Origin: Victivallaceae bacterium
Lineage (GTDB): Bacteria > Verrucomicrobiota > Lentisphaeria > Victivallales > Victivallaceae
Direction: 5' to 3'
NCBI GenBank assembly: GCA_028718375.1
Contig: JAQULZ010000003.1
Span: forward strand, 1-62,160
Length of the DNA: 62,160 bases
Shown: piece by piece, positions 1 through 8,844 of the stretch
Layout: every line of letters begins with the position of its first letter
Position numbering within the stretch: position 1 is the stretch's first letter
The notes under the pieces: generated by a model
The model's input: only the letters and a program-made list of their open reading frames with translations
The model's database searches: none
Told to the model about the DNA's origin: nothing
Position numbers and translations under genes: made by a program

Positions 1-73
1 TTGCGGCCAGAGCAAATATTTTTTCCAGATCGTCCCTGGAAATATCGGCAATACTGAGTAAATCCTTATTCAT
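1..73 (-). CDS. argF: Ornithine carbamoyltransferase, N-terminal start only (runs off the window)
   Basis: Only the first 24 codons are in the window. The reading begins MNKDLLSIADISRDDLEKIF, which fits the first helix of ornithine carbamoyltransferases, where a 'LLSIADLSRDE' type start is usual. The enzyme condenses ornithine and carbamoyl phosphate to citrulline in arginine synthesis. The start ATG lies inside the end of argD, so the two genes overlap by 8 bases (ATGAATAA) and are probably translationally coupled. The neighbouring argD supports the call, but the catalytic motifs lie outside the window. Confidence 0.72.
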   Translation of the reverse strand, partial: MNKDLLSIADISRDDLEKIFALAA

Positions 74-1292
74 GAGAATCACCTTCGCTTAATTTCAGCT
101 GTTCGGCAAATTCGGAAAAGGTTTTATCCAGAATCCGAACCGCCCGATCCGCTTCTGCGCGAGTGACATTGAGCGGCGGCATTAAACGCAACACCGTTTC
201 ACCGGCAGTCAGGGCAATCAAGCCGTTTTTCTGTAACCGGGGCAACAGGTCGCCGGACGGACGGTCACATACCACCCCCAGCATCAGGCCGCGCCCGCGC
301 ACTTGGACGATAAAATCATATTTTTCAGCGATTTTTTCGAGTTTATCCATTAAATATGCGCCCATCCTCGAACAGTTTTCCAGGATATTTTCGGAATCGA
401 TAACCTCAATCACCGCCCTGGCGGCAGCACAGGCCAGAGGCGTTCCGCCGAAAGTGCTCGCATGAGTGCCGACCAGCAGGGTATCCGCCCATTGCCGCCG
501 GACAATGAATGCGCCGATCGGAAAACCGTTGCCCAAAGCCTTGGCCAGAGAAACCGCATCCGGTTCCACTCCGTATCCCTGGAAGGCAAAGAAAGTACCG
601 GTTCGGCCCATCCCGCACTGAACTTCATCGAACAAGAGGAGAATGCCTTTTTCATCGCAAAGTTTGCGTACGGCCTGCAAATATCCCGGTTCGGCAGGGC
701 AAATACCGCCTTCTCCCTGTACCGGTTCGAGCATGACCGCCGCAGTAGTGTCATCAATCGCCTTCCGGAGAGCTTCCAGATCATTGAAAGGAACCTGTTT
801 AAAGCCGGGCATATCCGGCGCAAAGCCCTGGCGGTATTTGCTTCTGCCGGTTGCGGCGAGCGTAGCGAGGGTACGACCGTGGAAAGAATTTTCCATGGTG
901 ATTATTCCGGATTTGCCTTTTTCGCTCCCCCATTTGCGGGCGAATTTAATCATCCCTTCATTCGACTCAGCCCCGCTGTTGGCGAAAAAGACCACGCCGT
1001 CGAAACAATGTCTGATCAGTTTCTCGGCCAGTTCCGGCTGATTTTCCGTCAAGTAAAGATTGGAGACATGCATCAGGATTTCCGCCTGCTTCTGAATCGC
1101 GGCGGTTACCGCCGGATGGCAGTGTCCGAGATTACAGACGCTGATTCCGGATGCAAAATCCAAATACCGCCGCCGGTCACAATCCCATACCCAAGCTCCC
1201 CGCCCTTTTTCGATGAGCAGCCGGGGAGCATAAGTCGGCATTACATACTTTCTGAACTTATCCAGGACCGTTTGATACTTCGCGTTAATCAT
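66..1292 (-). CDS. argD: Acetylornithine aminotransferase (class III PLP aminotransferase)
   Basis: The product converts N-acetylglutamate semialdehyde to N-acetylornithine with glutamate as amino donor, in the cytoplasm, in arginine synthesis. The class III fold is clear: an NSGAESNEGMIKFAR cofactor segment, FHGRTLATLAATG, LLFDEVQCGMGRTG, and the PLP lysine in SLAKALGNGFPIG, about K251 counted from the ATG. The length of 408 residues is normal. I chose the ATG at 1292; a TTG three codons upstream is also open, and neither has a strong ribosome binding site. BioA at 29-30 kb is a paralogue, but this protein follows the ArgD pattern and sits just before argF. Confidence 0.93.
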   Translation of the reverse strand: MINAKYQTVLDKFRKYVMPTYAPRLLIEKGRGAWVWDCDRRRYLDFASGISVCNLGHCHPAVTAAIQKQAEILMHVSNLYLTENQPELAEKLIRHCFDGVVFFANSGAESNEGMIKFARKWGSEKGKSGIITMENSFHGRTLATLAATGRSKYRQGFAPDMPGFKQVPFNDLEALRKAIDDTTAAVMLEPVQGEGGICPAEPGYLQAVRKLCDEKGILLLFDEVQCGMGRTGTFFAFQGYGVEPDAVSLAKALGNGFPIGAFIVRRQWADTLLVGTHASTFGGTPLACAAARAVIEVIDSENILENCSRMGAYLMDKLEKIAEKYDFIVQVRGRGLMLGVVCDRPSGDLLPRLQKNGLIALTAGETVLRLMPPLNVTRAEADRAVRILDKTFSEFAEQLKLSEGDSHE

Positions 1293-1389
1293 GTGAGTCA
1301 AACATCCATATTATTATCAAGTGTTTTATGGAGAATAAAACAGACATTTCAGCCTATTTTATTACCTGGGAAATTCTTAAGATACTATA

Positions 1390-1851
1390 CTATTCAGAAA
1401 ATGCAAAACAGTTAGCCCATAAAATAACGGGAAGCCGAAACCGGGACCGAGCAGAAAACCGGGAAATTGTCAATACCAGCAGTTGCCAGGGGAAATCGTT
1501 CGCAGATTCCATTGGTTTGCGGTGATCAATATTCTCCAGTGCCAGATAGAGTTGGTATTCATGATGTTCACGCTTGCCGCAGTATTCCGTGCCCCGGTCC
1601 GTTAAAATCCGCAACAATGGGATATTGTGTGCCGACGCAGAAGGCGCCCTGAGCTCCGAGGTAACCGGGATGTTCAGTCTCGATTTCTCCTTCTTACGAC
1701 AAATATCCCGAAGCGCAAGTTCCCCGCCGTCTTCGTAAAGTTTTTTGAACCGGCAGAAGCTGTCCCGGGAATACCCAAACACTTTACAGGCTACCGACTT
1801 GTTTTGCCAGTTCCAATACGCCGAGTTTCGGTTTGATGATCTTATCGTCAA
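1390..1851 (-). pseudogene. Decayed IS481-like (rve) transposase with internal deletion
   Basis: Two separate pieces of one transposase type are joined in a single frame. The N-terminal piece carries the helix-turn-helix region (ACKVFGYSRDSFCRFKKLYE, GGELAL). The second piece is part of the integrase core (PLLRILTDRGTEYCGKREHH, YQLYLALENIDH). The roughly 150 residues that normally lie between them, with the first catalytic Asp, are missing. The sequence after 'ENIDH' no longer matches the expected 'TKAKSPQTNGICERF' continuation and is degenerate. The copy cannot be active. I assigned the family from memory of these motifs, not from a search. Confidence 0.75.
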
Positions 1852-2452
1852 TACTCGTCTTTAATCCTTCCTGTTTTAAAGTTGTGCTTTAATATGGCAC
1901 TAATTCTTAGGATTGTCAGATGGTATTTTGACTTTTACAAATGTTTCAGCCGTTAGCTGACCGGACAGCTTGTAAAAGTTTAATTTCAATTCCACCAGAT
2001 TTTTTAAGGATTCAGGCGTGAGATTTTGAGGGAAACTTTTATTTGCCAATATTTGCCATTGCTGTTTCAATACGATAGAAAACCATGTGGGTTTGAGCGT
2101 AACGCTGGCAAAAACCAAAGCAAACGCTTTGATTGGCATGAAAGTTATAACTAATTTATAATTAAGCGATTATAATTGCTTAATCTAATAATACGTAGGG
2201 GCAAAGCGCCCCTCAATACGCAGCATATTATCAGCGCCCCCTTAAAAAGGTTTGGGAAAGCCGGAGCGCGGGGAAGGGAATAAGCTTGACCGCTTATCTT
2301 CGGGAAAATGAAATTTTGCTTGTAATCCTCGCGGTTTAGTGGTATATTCTTTATCAACGGGCAGATATAATAATTATCAGCCTTATAAGGACCGCGGCAG
2401 GGGCAAAAAATACGAACAGTGAAACCTGGCGGGCAAGCGGAGAGACGGGTAA
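1852..2452. other. Gene-poor stretch with small open frame and a hairpin
   Basis: This stretch lies between the transposase remnant and the pseudopilin operon. A 79-codon open frame on the minus strand (1900-2139) has no motif that I recognise and may be insertion-sequence debris. A perfect 6-bp hairpin lies at 2197-2213 (AGGGGC / GCCCCT, loop AAAGC), and a weaker inverted repeat around ATTAAGC / GCTTAAT lies at 2161-2184. No convincing gene is visible. Confidence 0.4.
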
Positions 2453-3025
2453 ATGCGGAAAAAATTTCATCCGGGCGGCGTAATCGAGTTTCATCCCTAT
2501 TCGCTGGTTGAAATGCTGGTCGTCCTGGCAATCATCGCCATTCTCGCCGGCCTCGGCGCCGGCGGCTATCAGGCCGGGCGGCGCTGGCTGGCTACCATCC
2601 GCACCGAAGCGCTGCTGGCCAAACTCCGGCTGGCCATTCAGGCCTACAAAACCGACAAAGGCTATTACCCGCTGCCGCATAATAACGAAGTTAATTTCAA
2701 GCTGGATACCAATGCCAGGGATTTCGATTCCGGTTACTCCTCCGATGTTCGCCACCAACCACGCAATAATTTGAATTACTTTCTCGATTACGGCAAAATA
2801 CAAGCTGACCAGTCTCAAAAAATTCATTCCGGCGACTGTAATTATTATTATGTCAAAGACGGCTGGCACGCGCCTTCGGCGACGATGACCGTATCGGGTC
2901 ATGGGTATTCCTGGGGTGCGATAAAATACCGCTGTCCGGGACAGACAAATACCAATTCTTTCGATTTATATTCTGCCGGTCCCGACCGGCAGTTCGGCAC
3001 AAGCGATGACATTTACGCCAAATAA
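2453..3025 (+). CDS. Type II secretion/type IV pilus pseudopilin, GspG-like
   Basis: The product is a probable major-type pseudopilin of 190 residues, exported and processed at the inner membrane. After a short basic leader, the N-terminus shows YSLVEMLVVLAIIAILAG, with Glu at the expected fifth position of the mature protein, followed by a long amphipathic helix (TEALLAKLRLAIQAYKTDKGYYP). This helix and the C-terminal 'DLYSAGPDRQFGTSDDI' are typical of GspG-like proteins. The residue before the Tyr is Pro, not the usual Gly. A GGAGAG motif lies 8-9 bases before the ATG. The gene is first in an operon of five similar genes. Confidence 0.85.
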   Translation: MRKKFHPGGVIEFHPYSLVEMLVVLAIIAILAGLGAGGYQAGRRWLATIRTEALLAKLRLAIQAYKTDKGYYPLPHNNEVNFKLDTNARDFDSGYSSDVRHQPRNNLNYFLDYGKIQADQSQKIHSGDCNYYYVKDGWHAPSATMTVSGHGYSWGAIKYRCPGQTNTNSFDLYSAGPDRQFGTSDDIYAK

Positions 3026-3037
3026 CGAGGTATTGGG

Positions 3038-3754
3038 GTGATCTGCAAAAATAAAAAACGGCTCATCCGGCATCAGTACACCATTATCGAATTGCTGGTG
3101 GTCCTGGTGCTTGCCGGGATTCTGATGGGAATCACCGTCGGCGGGATAAAGGGCGTGCTGGGTCGCCAGGGCGCCACCGGGGCAGTAAGGACGCTGGCCA
3201 ATAAAATCTCCCTGGCGCGGTCGCTCGCGGTCTCCAGAAACCGTTACGTCGCCCTGCTCCTTCCGGACGACGACCAGCTCAACAGCGATCTGGGCGGTTC
3301 CCCGATCGCCAATAATACTGCCAATTTTGATGATTCTTATCTTTTTACCCAAAACCGCTTGTGCTATGTGACTAAAAATTCGACTACCGGCAATTATGAA
3401 TTTGACTATTGGGTTAAAGACTATGAATGGCAACAGCTACCTGCTAAAACCGTCGCGTTCATCCGGTCGGAATCCACCGCGCCCGAGGACAGTTTTCCGG
3501 CAAAAGTTATTGACGTCGACGATTCTTCCGAAAAGACCAGTTCCGCCATCATTTTCAAACCTTCAGGCGCTTTGATAGATGCCAAGGATGTTATTGTGCG
3601 GGTTTACCGCGCGGCCTATCTTCCCGCCAATTCCAAAACCAAATTCTATTGGCAGGGCAAGGAAAACAAAAACCAAGGCTGGAAGATCGGCATAAAGGGC
3701 TTCACCGGCCGGGCAAAATACTGCCAGGGAGGCGAAAGTGTCGAAGCTGATTAA
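3038..3754 (+). CDS. Pseudopilin, GspH-like minor subunit
   Basis: A type IV pilin-like N-terminus (YTIIELLVVLVLAGILMG) follows an 18-residue basic leader. It leads into a helix, ANKISLARSLAVSRNRYVAL, that resembles GspH/FimT minor pseudopilins. The total length is 238 residues. The start is GTG at 3038, only 12 bases after the previous stop, with GAGG upstream. The residue before the processed Tyr is Gln, so the cleavage-site Gly is missing here too. The protein probably sits at the tip of a pseudopilus with its operon neighbours. The subclass is an inference from gene order and the N-terminal helix. Confidence 0.78.
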   Translation: MICKNKKRLIRHQYTIIELLVVLVLAGILMGITVGGIKGVLGRQGATGAVRTLANKISLARSLAVSRNRYVALLLPDDDQLNSDLGGSPIANNTANFDDSYLFTQNRLCYVTKNSTTGNYEFDYWVKDYEWQQLPAKTVAFIRSESTAPEDSFPAKVIDVDDSSEKTSSAIIFKPSGALIDAKDVIVRVYRAAYLPANSKTKFYWQGKENKNQGWKIGIKGFTGRAKYCQGGESVEAD

Positions 3755-4418
3755 ACCCGTACGTTGCTTCAATATGATCGAGATACTGCTGGCGCTGACC
3801 GTCATCGCCATCGGCATGACCAGCATCCTGGGGCTCTTCCCGGTCGGGCTGAACGCCTCCCGCGACGCCGTCGCCGAAAATTGCAGCGCCGACATTGCCG
3901 ACCAGCTCATTACCTATTTCCGGGTAATTAATGAATCCGATAACGGGACGAACTATAATACTAATTTTGTCGGCAGCGGTTATAGCGATTCAAAATATTC
4001 AGGTACTGATATCGAAACCTTGTCAAATAATTTTTTGACCGCTTATAAAGCTGGAAATACTGTTGTTGGCAGTACTCCCACTATTACTAATTTTCCCAGG
4101 GTTGCTGATGGTTGGGCTATTTTCAGCAGTATTCACAATGGTATGTTTTTCGTAATTCAGGGGCCGAACTGTACTGCAAATCAAGGCAAACGGAGTATTG
4201 ATTATTCCGCGATGGTTCTGATCTGGAAAAGTACGGTTCAGACTAAAGTCCGGAGATTTGACGACACGACCTGGTCGGAGTGGCCGGATTCCGCAGCCTC
4301 CGCAGCCTATACTTATTCGGCCGCCTTGAATATTGAATTGAGCTGGCCCCTGGAACTGCCCTATTCGGAACGAAAAAAACATTATTATCAAATCATAATC
4401 GTTAAACCGGCTTCCTGA
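3738..4418 (+). CDS. Pseudopilin, GspI/PilV-like minor subunit
   Basis: This 226-residue protein has a pilin-type N-terminus, FNMIEILLALTVIAIGMTS, with Glu at position 5 of the presumed mature chain. The following 'ILGLFPVGLNASRDAVAEN' segment recurs in PilV/GspI-type proteins of this phylum. The GTG start overlaps the preceding gene by 17 bases, so expression is likely coupled. The residue at the -1 cleavage position is Cys. The rest of the protein is rich in Ser, Thr and Asn and has no motif that I can name. Confidence 0.75.
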   Translation: MSKLIKPVRCFNMIEILLALTVIAIGMTSILGLFPVGLNASRDAVAENCSADIADQLITYFRVINESDNGTNYNTNFVGSGYSDSKYSGTDIETLSNNFLTAYKAGNTVVGSTPTITNFPRVADGWAIFSSIHNGMFFVIQGPNCTANQGKRSIDYSAMVLIWKSTVQTKVRRFDDTTWSEWPDSAASAAYTYSAALNIELSWPLELPYSERKKHYYQIIIVKPAS

Positions 4419-4446
4419 ATCGGTTAGAATTTTCAAGGAATATTAA

Positions 4447-5505
4447 ATGACGCTAAGACGAAAATACAGTATTCTCCGTTATACGCTGGTCGAAGTCATG
4501 GTGGCGATGGGAATTTTCCTGATTCTGATGACCATAATGATGCAGTTCTTCACCTCCGCCCAGGGCCTGTGGAGCCTGTCTTCCAAAAGAAACCAGTTGT
4601 ACGCCGATGCCCGGGTAGCGATGAACCTGATGACCAAGGAACTTCAGACCATGCTCTATCGCAATGACACCACCGACGGTTCCGGTATTTATCCGTTCTG
4701 GTATGAATGGACGGATGATATAGATTCAGACTTCGACCTCGGCCTCAGCAGCGGTATCAGGCCGCCAGTCATTAAAACCCATTTTGCGGCCAATAACGAT
4801 TTACCGGTAAATGGCAGTACCCCATATTTGACCGCGCTTAATTTTATCGCCGCTACTGACCTGCCCCCGGTAGATGCCAAGGGTTCGAATACTTGTGAAA
4901 TCAGATATATTTTTATTCCGATTTACTTTGACGGCAGCGGTTTTGGACTGAATAACGTCAGAGGCGGTTATCTGAAACGGAGCTGTATCGGCGAATACTA
5001 TGACAGTACAACCCTTACAAATGATCAATATCCTTCTAACACCCCTTATAATTTTTATACTTACTATTATCGGGGAATCTATACTGCTCTTTCGAGTCCG
5101 TATAATATAAGGGTTGTTAATATCTGGAGCAATAATTCCACTGATGACCTTACTTATTTCAGTACTGTTATCAACGGGGTGTATTCGCTGCGCTTTACTT
5201 GTTACCGCTGGGATGATTCCAGCGGTTTGATTGAGCTTGACCCGATGAATCGAACCGCCCCCGGAAAAAAGCCTGATGGTAGCGGCGGCACCAGTGATAT
5301 TACGACTTATCCGGCCTATGACACCGCCATGGGCACTCCGGTTCCGGTCGCGATCCGGATCGATATGAAACTGATGGCTCCCGAGGATCTGAAAAAACTG
5401 GCGCTGGCAATTTATAAGTCGGATACAGACCAAATCAGGGTGCTTAAACAAAAAATGCGGACTTTTTCCAAAGTGATTTATTTGGGCATGCGGAACAAAA
5501 ATTAG
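4447..5505 (+). CDS. Pseudopilin, GspJ-like minor subunit
   Basis: The protein has 352 residues. The N-terminus YTLVEVMVAMGIFLILMTIM fits the GspJ pattern ('LVE...AMGIF'), followed by a helix with DARVAMNLMTKELQTM, which is also typical of GspJ. The presumed -1 cleavage residue is Arg. The ATG has AAGGAA upstream. It is the fourth gene of the pseudopilin operon, 28 bases after the previous stop. No secretin, ATPase or platform gene is in the window, so the machine these subunits belong to must be encoded elsewhere. Confidence 0.75.
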   Translation: MTLRRKYSILRYTLVEVMVAMGIFLILMTIMMQFFTSAQGLWSLSSKRNQLYADARVAMNLMTKELQTMLYRNDTTDGSGIYPFWYEWTDDIDSDFDLGLSSGIRPPVIKTHFAANNDLPVNGSTPYLTALNFIAATDLPPVDAKGSNTCEIRYIFIPIYFDGSGFGLNNVRGGYLKRSCIGEYYDSTTLTNDQYPSNTPYNFYTYYYRGIYTALSSPYNIRVVNIWSNNSTDDLTYFSTVINGVYSLRFTCYRWDDSSGLIELDPMNRTAPGKKPDGSGGTSDITTYPAYDTAMGTPVPVAIRIDMKLMAPEDLKKLALAIYKSDTDQIRVLKQKMRTFSKVIYLGMRNKN

Positions 5506-5540
5506 TGTAATTAACGGACAAGAAATCAAGCGAGGCTGAT

Positions 5541-8540
5541 ATGAACCGATTATCTGTAAAATCCGTAAAACGGGAAAATGGGATCGCCCTGCTTTTCAGT
5601 TTGATCATCCTGTCGCTGCTGCTGATATTGACGCTGGCGTTCACGCTGGACTCAATGTTCAACCAGAAAGCGGCGTATAATTCGTCCAGCTCCAGTTCGG
5701 CCGGATTACTGGCCCAGGCACAATTAAAGAAAGTGTTGACCCTGATTCAATATTACGATATTAATTTCGACAGTGACAGCAGATTTTACTCCTATGCCGG
5801 TACCAGCACTGATCCCTATATGACAGATATGTTGAAAGACCGATTGAATACGCCGTTTATTTTAGATAATACCACCGATCCGTGTTTAACGCCTACACCT
5901 CCCAAAGTCCAATGGAACTATATCCGGAGCGGTCCGAACGCGACCGATCCGATTATCGGCAGAACCGCGTTCGTGGTCATTCCCGGGCTGATACCGCTTA
6001 ATTCTTTAATCAGCAAAACCGTCGATGAATCCGGTAGTGCTGCGACTTTACCCGAAGTTTATAATGAAAGACGAGTGGGCAAAGAAGTCTCCGAGATAAA
6101 TATCCGTAATTGTATGTACCAGATGAATGCAGGGGACGACCCTGCCACTTATACCATTACCCCAGCAATGGCGGATATATTTAACTGGCTCAAAACAGAA
6201 GATGACGTTACTTCTAACCGTGATGCCGGGAAGTTTACCGGGATCTGGCCGGACTATCTCTATATTTTCAGCGAGGAAATACTGAATCTGGGTTCGCCAA
6301 TACCCGATGCCGGAGATCTGGCCAAATTTAAAGAAAATTTCGAAAAAACCTTCGTATTGGGGGCGCCGGAGGATAAAGAAGTCTTCTGGGCCGATCTGGA
6401 TAATGACGGTAGCCTTGATTCCGGCGAGCTTTATTCACGCTTTAATCTCGTCAGAAACGACTGGTACACAGATCTTGCCGGCACTGCTCCTACAAATATA
6501 AATGATCTGAATTTCATCTATACGCAAATATTACTCGATTCGGCACATACCGGCACCCCTGCGCAAACCATGCAACAATGGGAAACTACGGATAACGCAG
6601 AAACATCGGTCGTCGGGCTGCCCTGGCTGGCGTGTTTCGGGTATCAGGCAGATGGCAATCAATATCCAAGCGGTACGGCTTTAACCGAAATCATGGGATC
6701 ATTCAAGTACGCCGCGGCTGTTGATGATTACGTCGCGGTATTTCACCGGCGTTGTCAGATTGCCGCGAACCTGAAGGATTATTGCGATTCGGACAGCCGC
6801 CCAACCTCGGACGTTGACCCGACCACCTGGAAAGATCATGACAGTACCTCCACCGCCCCCATCTTTACCGGCAATGAAAAAACCCCTTATATCAATAAGG
6901 TCGGGATTCAAATCGACGCAGGCTTTACTAGGGACGAAGATAAAAATACCGCAACACTTGCCATAAAACCGCTTGTCGGGCTGATCAATATCTACGGCGC
7001 TGCCTGGTCTGTTGACTTGCGGGTCAGAATTATAGGAAGTGTTACCGTGGCCTGCGAAATAGCCGGTAATCCTATAGTATTGGATACGGATCCGGGGGCG
7101 GCAGGTGCAGATTCAGTGATTCCCTTTGATACGACGATTCTCGTTACTTCTTCTACTAACTGGCCGGGCGGCGGTTATTCTCACTTTCTGGAAGGAACAA
7201 TAACGAACGGAACTACTACGGCCGTTGACGCGGAAGATGACGATACGGTTGAAATTAATATAACCGCAGTAAATATTGATAAAGTAATTTTATATGACGC
7301 CACTACCACAACCTACGGGTATGATTACGTCAAGAATTTGACTTTATCCGACATAACCACGGCTTCCCCGTTTACAGCGTTTTCCGCTTCTTCTACTCCG
7401 GGAACAGCGAATTCATGGTATGGATTTGAAGTAAATGATCCGCGCCAGGATCTGAACCCGGGCGACTGGGTGCAATATCCGCCCAGCACTACCCAATCCA
7501 CACCGGCCGGGAAGGTCCAAGATGTGTTTTCCCTGAATTCATCGGACGCTACTATCTGCGAATCCAACGCGGCCAATTCATTCCGCACCCCCGCGACCAG
7601 TTCTCCGGCGCGAGTCGCACCCAGCGCCGGCGACGACGCCGAAACCAATGACGATCCCGCGAACTGCCATCTTTCGACCGCCTATATCAGGAACGCGCGG
7701 ATGGAATCGCCGTGGGAACTGGGTTTTATTCATCGCGGCAAAGCCTGGCAAACCATCAATTTAAAAGTCTATGACACCGGCAAGGCGTATCAAACGGCAA
7801 CTATGGCCGGCAGCACCAACAGATATATTGCCGGCGGCGGAACTTATGCCGCGGGAGACGCCAACATTATCGATCAGATCAAAATGACGGCCAGTCCGAC
7901 GAGTTCCCAAAAGATTAATTTAAATGCTCCGTCATTAACGGTCTTCAAGGCACTGCTGTCCCAACTCCGGTATGGCGGGGCCATCGATAGTTCCATGAGT
8001 ATAGCTTCGCTTGCCGGTTATGGCACTACCGCCGCCGGCACCGAGCTGACTTCTCCCCAAATAACGACTATCGCCGGGAGCATTGCTGACAAATATGAAC
8101 TAAGCACTTCGAGCCTGGAACAATGTTTGACGCGGGCATCGGTGGTTGATCTGTTGTTGTTGTCCGGCAGCTCCACACCGGCATTGGGCACGGTTACCGA
8201 TGCGGCTCAGGAGGAACTGATCGGGAAAGTGGTGAACCTGACGAAAATTGACCGCCGTGCGAGTAATTTCACGATCATCATTCTGGCGCAGGCGATCAAG
8301 GATATCGGCGGCAGTGGTTCCGATATTCAAGTAACAAAAACTTCTGCTAACGGATCCACTGATCAGGTTCAGTGCCAACTCGGCCATTTTGATATCACTC
8401 CCGGAACCGATTCTGATCCCGATGAGTGGCGTGATGATGTCTATGGCGATGAAGTTACCGGGGAGCAGAAAATCCTGGTCCGGGGTTATCGGGATATTTA
8501 CGGCAAAGTTACGATAACGAATTACCAATATCTCGATTGA
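5541..8540 (+). CDS. Very large GspK/PilX-like pilus-associated protein
   Basis: The N-terminus resembles GspK/PilX proteins: a basic leader (KSVKRENG), then a hydrophobic helix (IALLFSLIILSLLLILTLAF) and a helix QKAAYNSSSSSSAGLLAQAQ. The remaining 900 or so residues are an extracytoplasmic, Thr/Ser/Asp-rich region without repeats or enzymatic motifs that I can name. GspK proteins usually have about 300 residues, so 999 is exceptional. Here a Gly does precede the hydrophobic helix (ENG-IALL), unlike the other four genes. It closes the operon, 35 bases after the GspJ-like gene, and may form the tip complex with the other three minor subunits. Confidence 0.7.
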   Translation: MNRLSVKSVKRENGIALLFSLIILSLLLILTLAFTLDSMFNQKAAYNSSSSSSAGLLAQAQLKKVLTLIQYYDINFDSDSRFYSYAGTSTDPYMTDMLKDRLNTPFILDNTTDPCLTPTPPKVQWNYIRSGPNATDPIIGRTAFVVIPGLIPLNSLISKTVDESGSAATLPEVYNERRVGKEVSEINIRNCMYQMNAGDDPATYTITPAMADIFNWLKTEDDVTSNRDAGKFTGIWPDYLYIFSEEILNLGSPIPDAGDLAKFKENFEKTFVLGAPEDKEVFWADLDNDGSLDSGELYSRFNLVRNDWYTDLAGTAPTNINDLNFIYTQILLDSAHTGTPAQTMQQWETTDNAETSVVGLPWLACFGYQADGNQYPSGTALTEIMGSFKYAAAVDDYVAVFHRRCQIAANLKDYCDSDSRPTSDVDPTTWKDHDSTSTAPIFTGNEKTPYINKVGIQIDAGFTRDEDKNTATLAIKPLVGLINIYGAAWSVDLRVRIIGSVTVACEIAGNPIVLDTDPGAAGADSVIPFDTTILVTSSTNWPGGGYSHFLEGTITNGTTTAVDAEDDDTVEINITAVNIDKVILYDATTTTYGYDYVKNLTLSDITTASPFTAFSASSTPGTANSWYGFEVNDPRQDLNPGDWVQYPPSTTQSTPAGKVQDVFSLNSSDATICESNAANSFRTPATSSPARVAPSAGDDAETNDDPANCHLSTAYIRNARMESPWELGFIHRGKAWQTINLKVYDTGKAYQTATMAGSTNRYIAGGGTYAAGDANIIDQIKMTASPTSSQKINLNAPSLTVFKALLSQLRYGGAIDSSMSIASLAGYGTTAAGTELTSPQITTIAGSIADKYELSTSSLEQCLTRASVVDLLLLSGSSTPALGTVTDAAQEELIGKVVNLTKIDRRASNFTIIILAQAIKDIGGSGSDIQVTKTSANGSTDQVQCQLGHFDITPGTDSDPDEWRDDVYGDEVTGEQKILVRGYRDIYGKVTITNYQYLD

Positions 8541-8545
8541 TCTAT

Positions 8546-8810
8546 ACTCTATACGGTTGCAATTTTAACTTTGACGAGCAGGATTATGGTTTGGATTTTC
8601 GTCTTGCGATTGAGGGGCGATATGAATATCGTCCGAAATCGCAATGCGGAAATACGGCCATAAGACGCTCGCCGCGTTGCAGTTGCGATCTTTTGAGCCG
8701 GCTCCGCAATCTTCGAGCGCCTTCGATACCCCGGTATCGGCGGCCTCACAGAATGCGAATCCATGCTCAAAATCTTCGCAATCAAAGTTAAAATTGCAAC
8801 CGTATAGAGT
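8546..8810. repeat. MITE-like 265-bp element with perfect 29-bp terminal inverted repeats
   Basis: Bases 8546-8574 and 8782-8810 are exact reverse complements over 29 positions, starting ACTCTATACGGTTGC. The 207 bases between them hold further fold-back pairs, for example GGGCGATAT/ATATCGTCC around 8615, CGATAC/GTATCG around 8729, and a longer pairing between about 8684 and 8775. No transposase is inside. Size and ends fit a non-autonomous transposable element. I saw no clear target-site duplication. Confidence 0.7.
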
Positions 8811-8844
8811 AATAAGTAACTGATAACTTTAAAGAGTAAAAACC

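Noticed and set aside
462..1415. A 317-codon open frame opposite argD
   Set aside because: It lies almost wholly antisense to a complete argD and has no recognisable domain or ribosome binding site.
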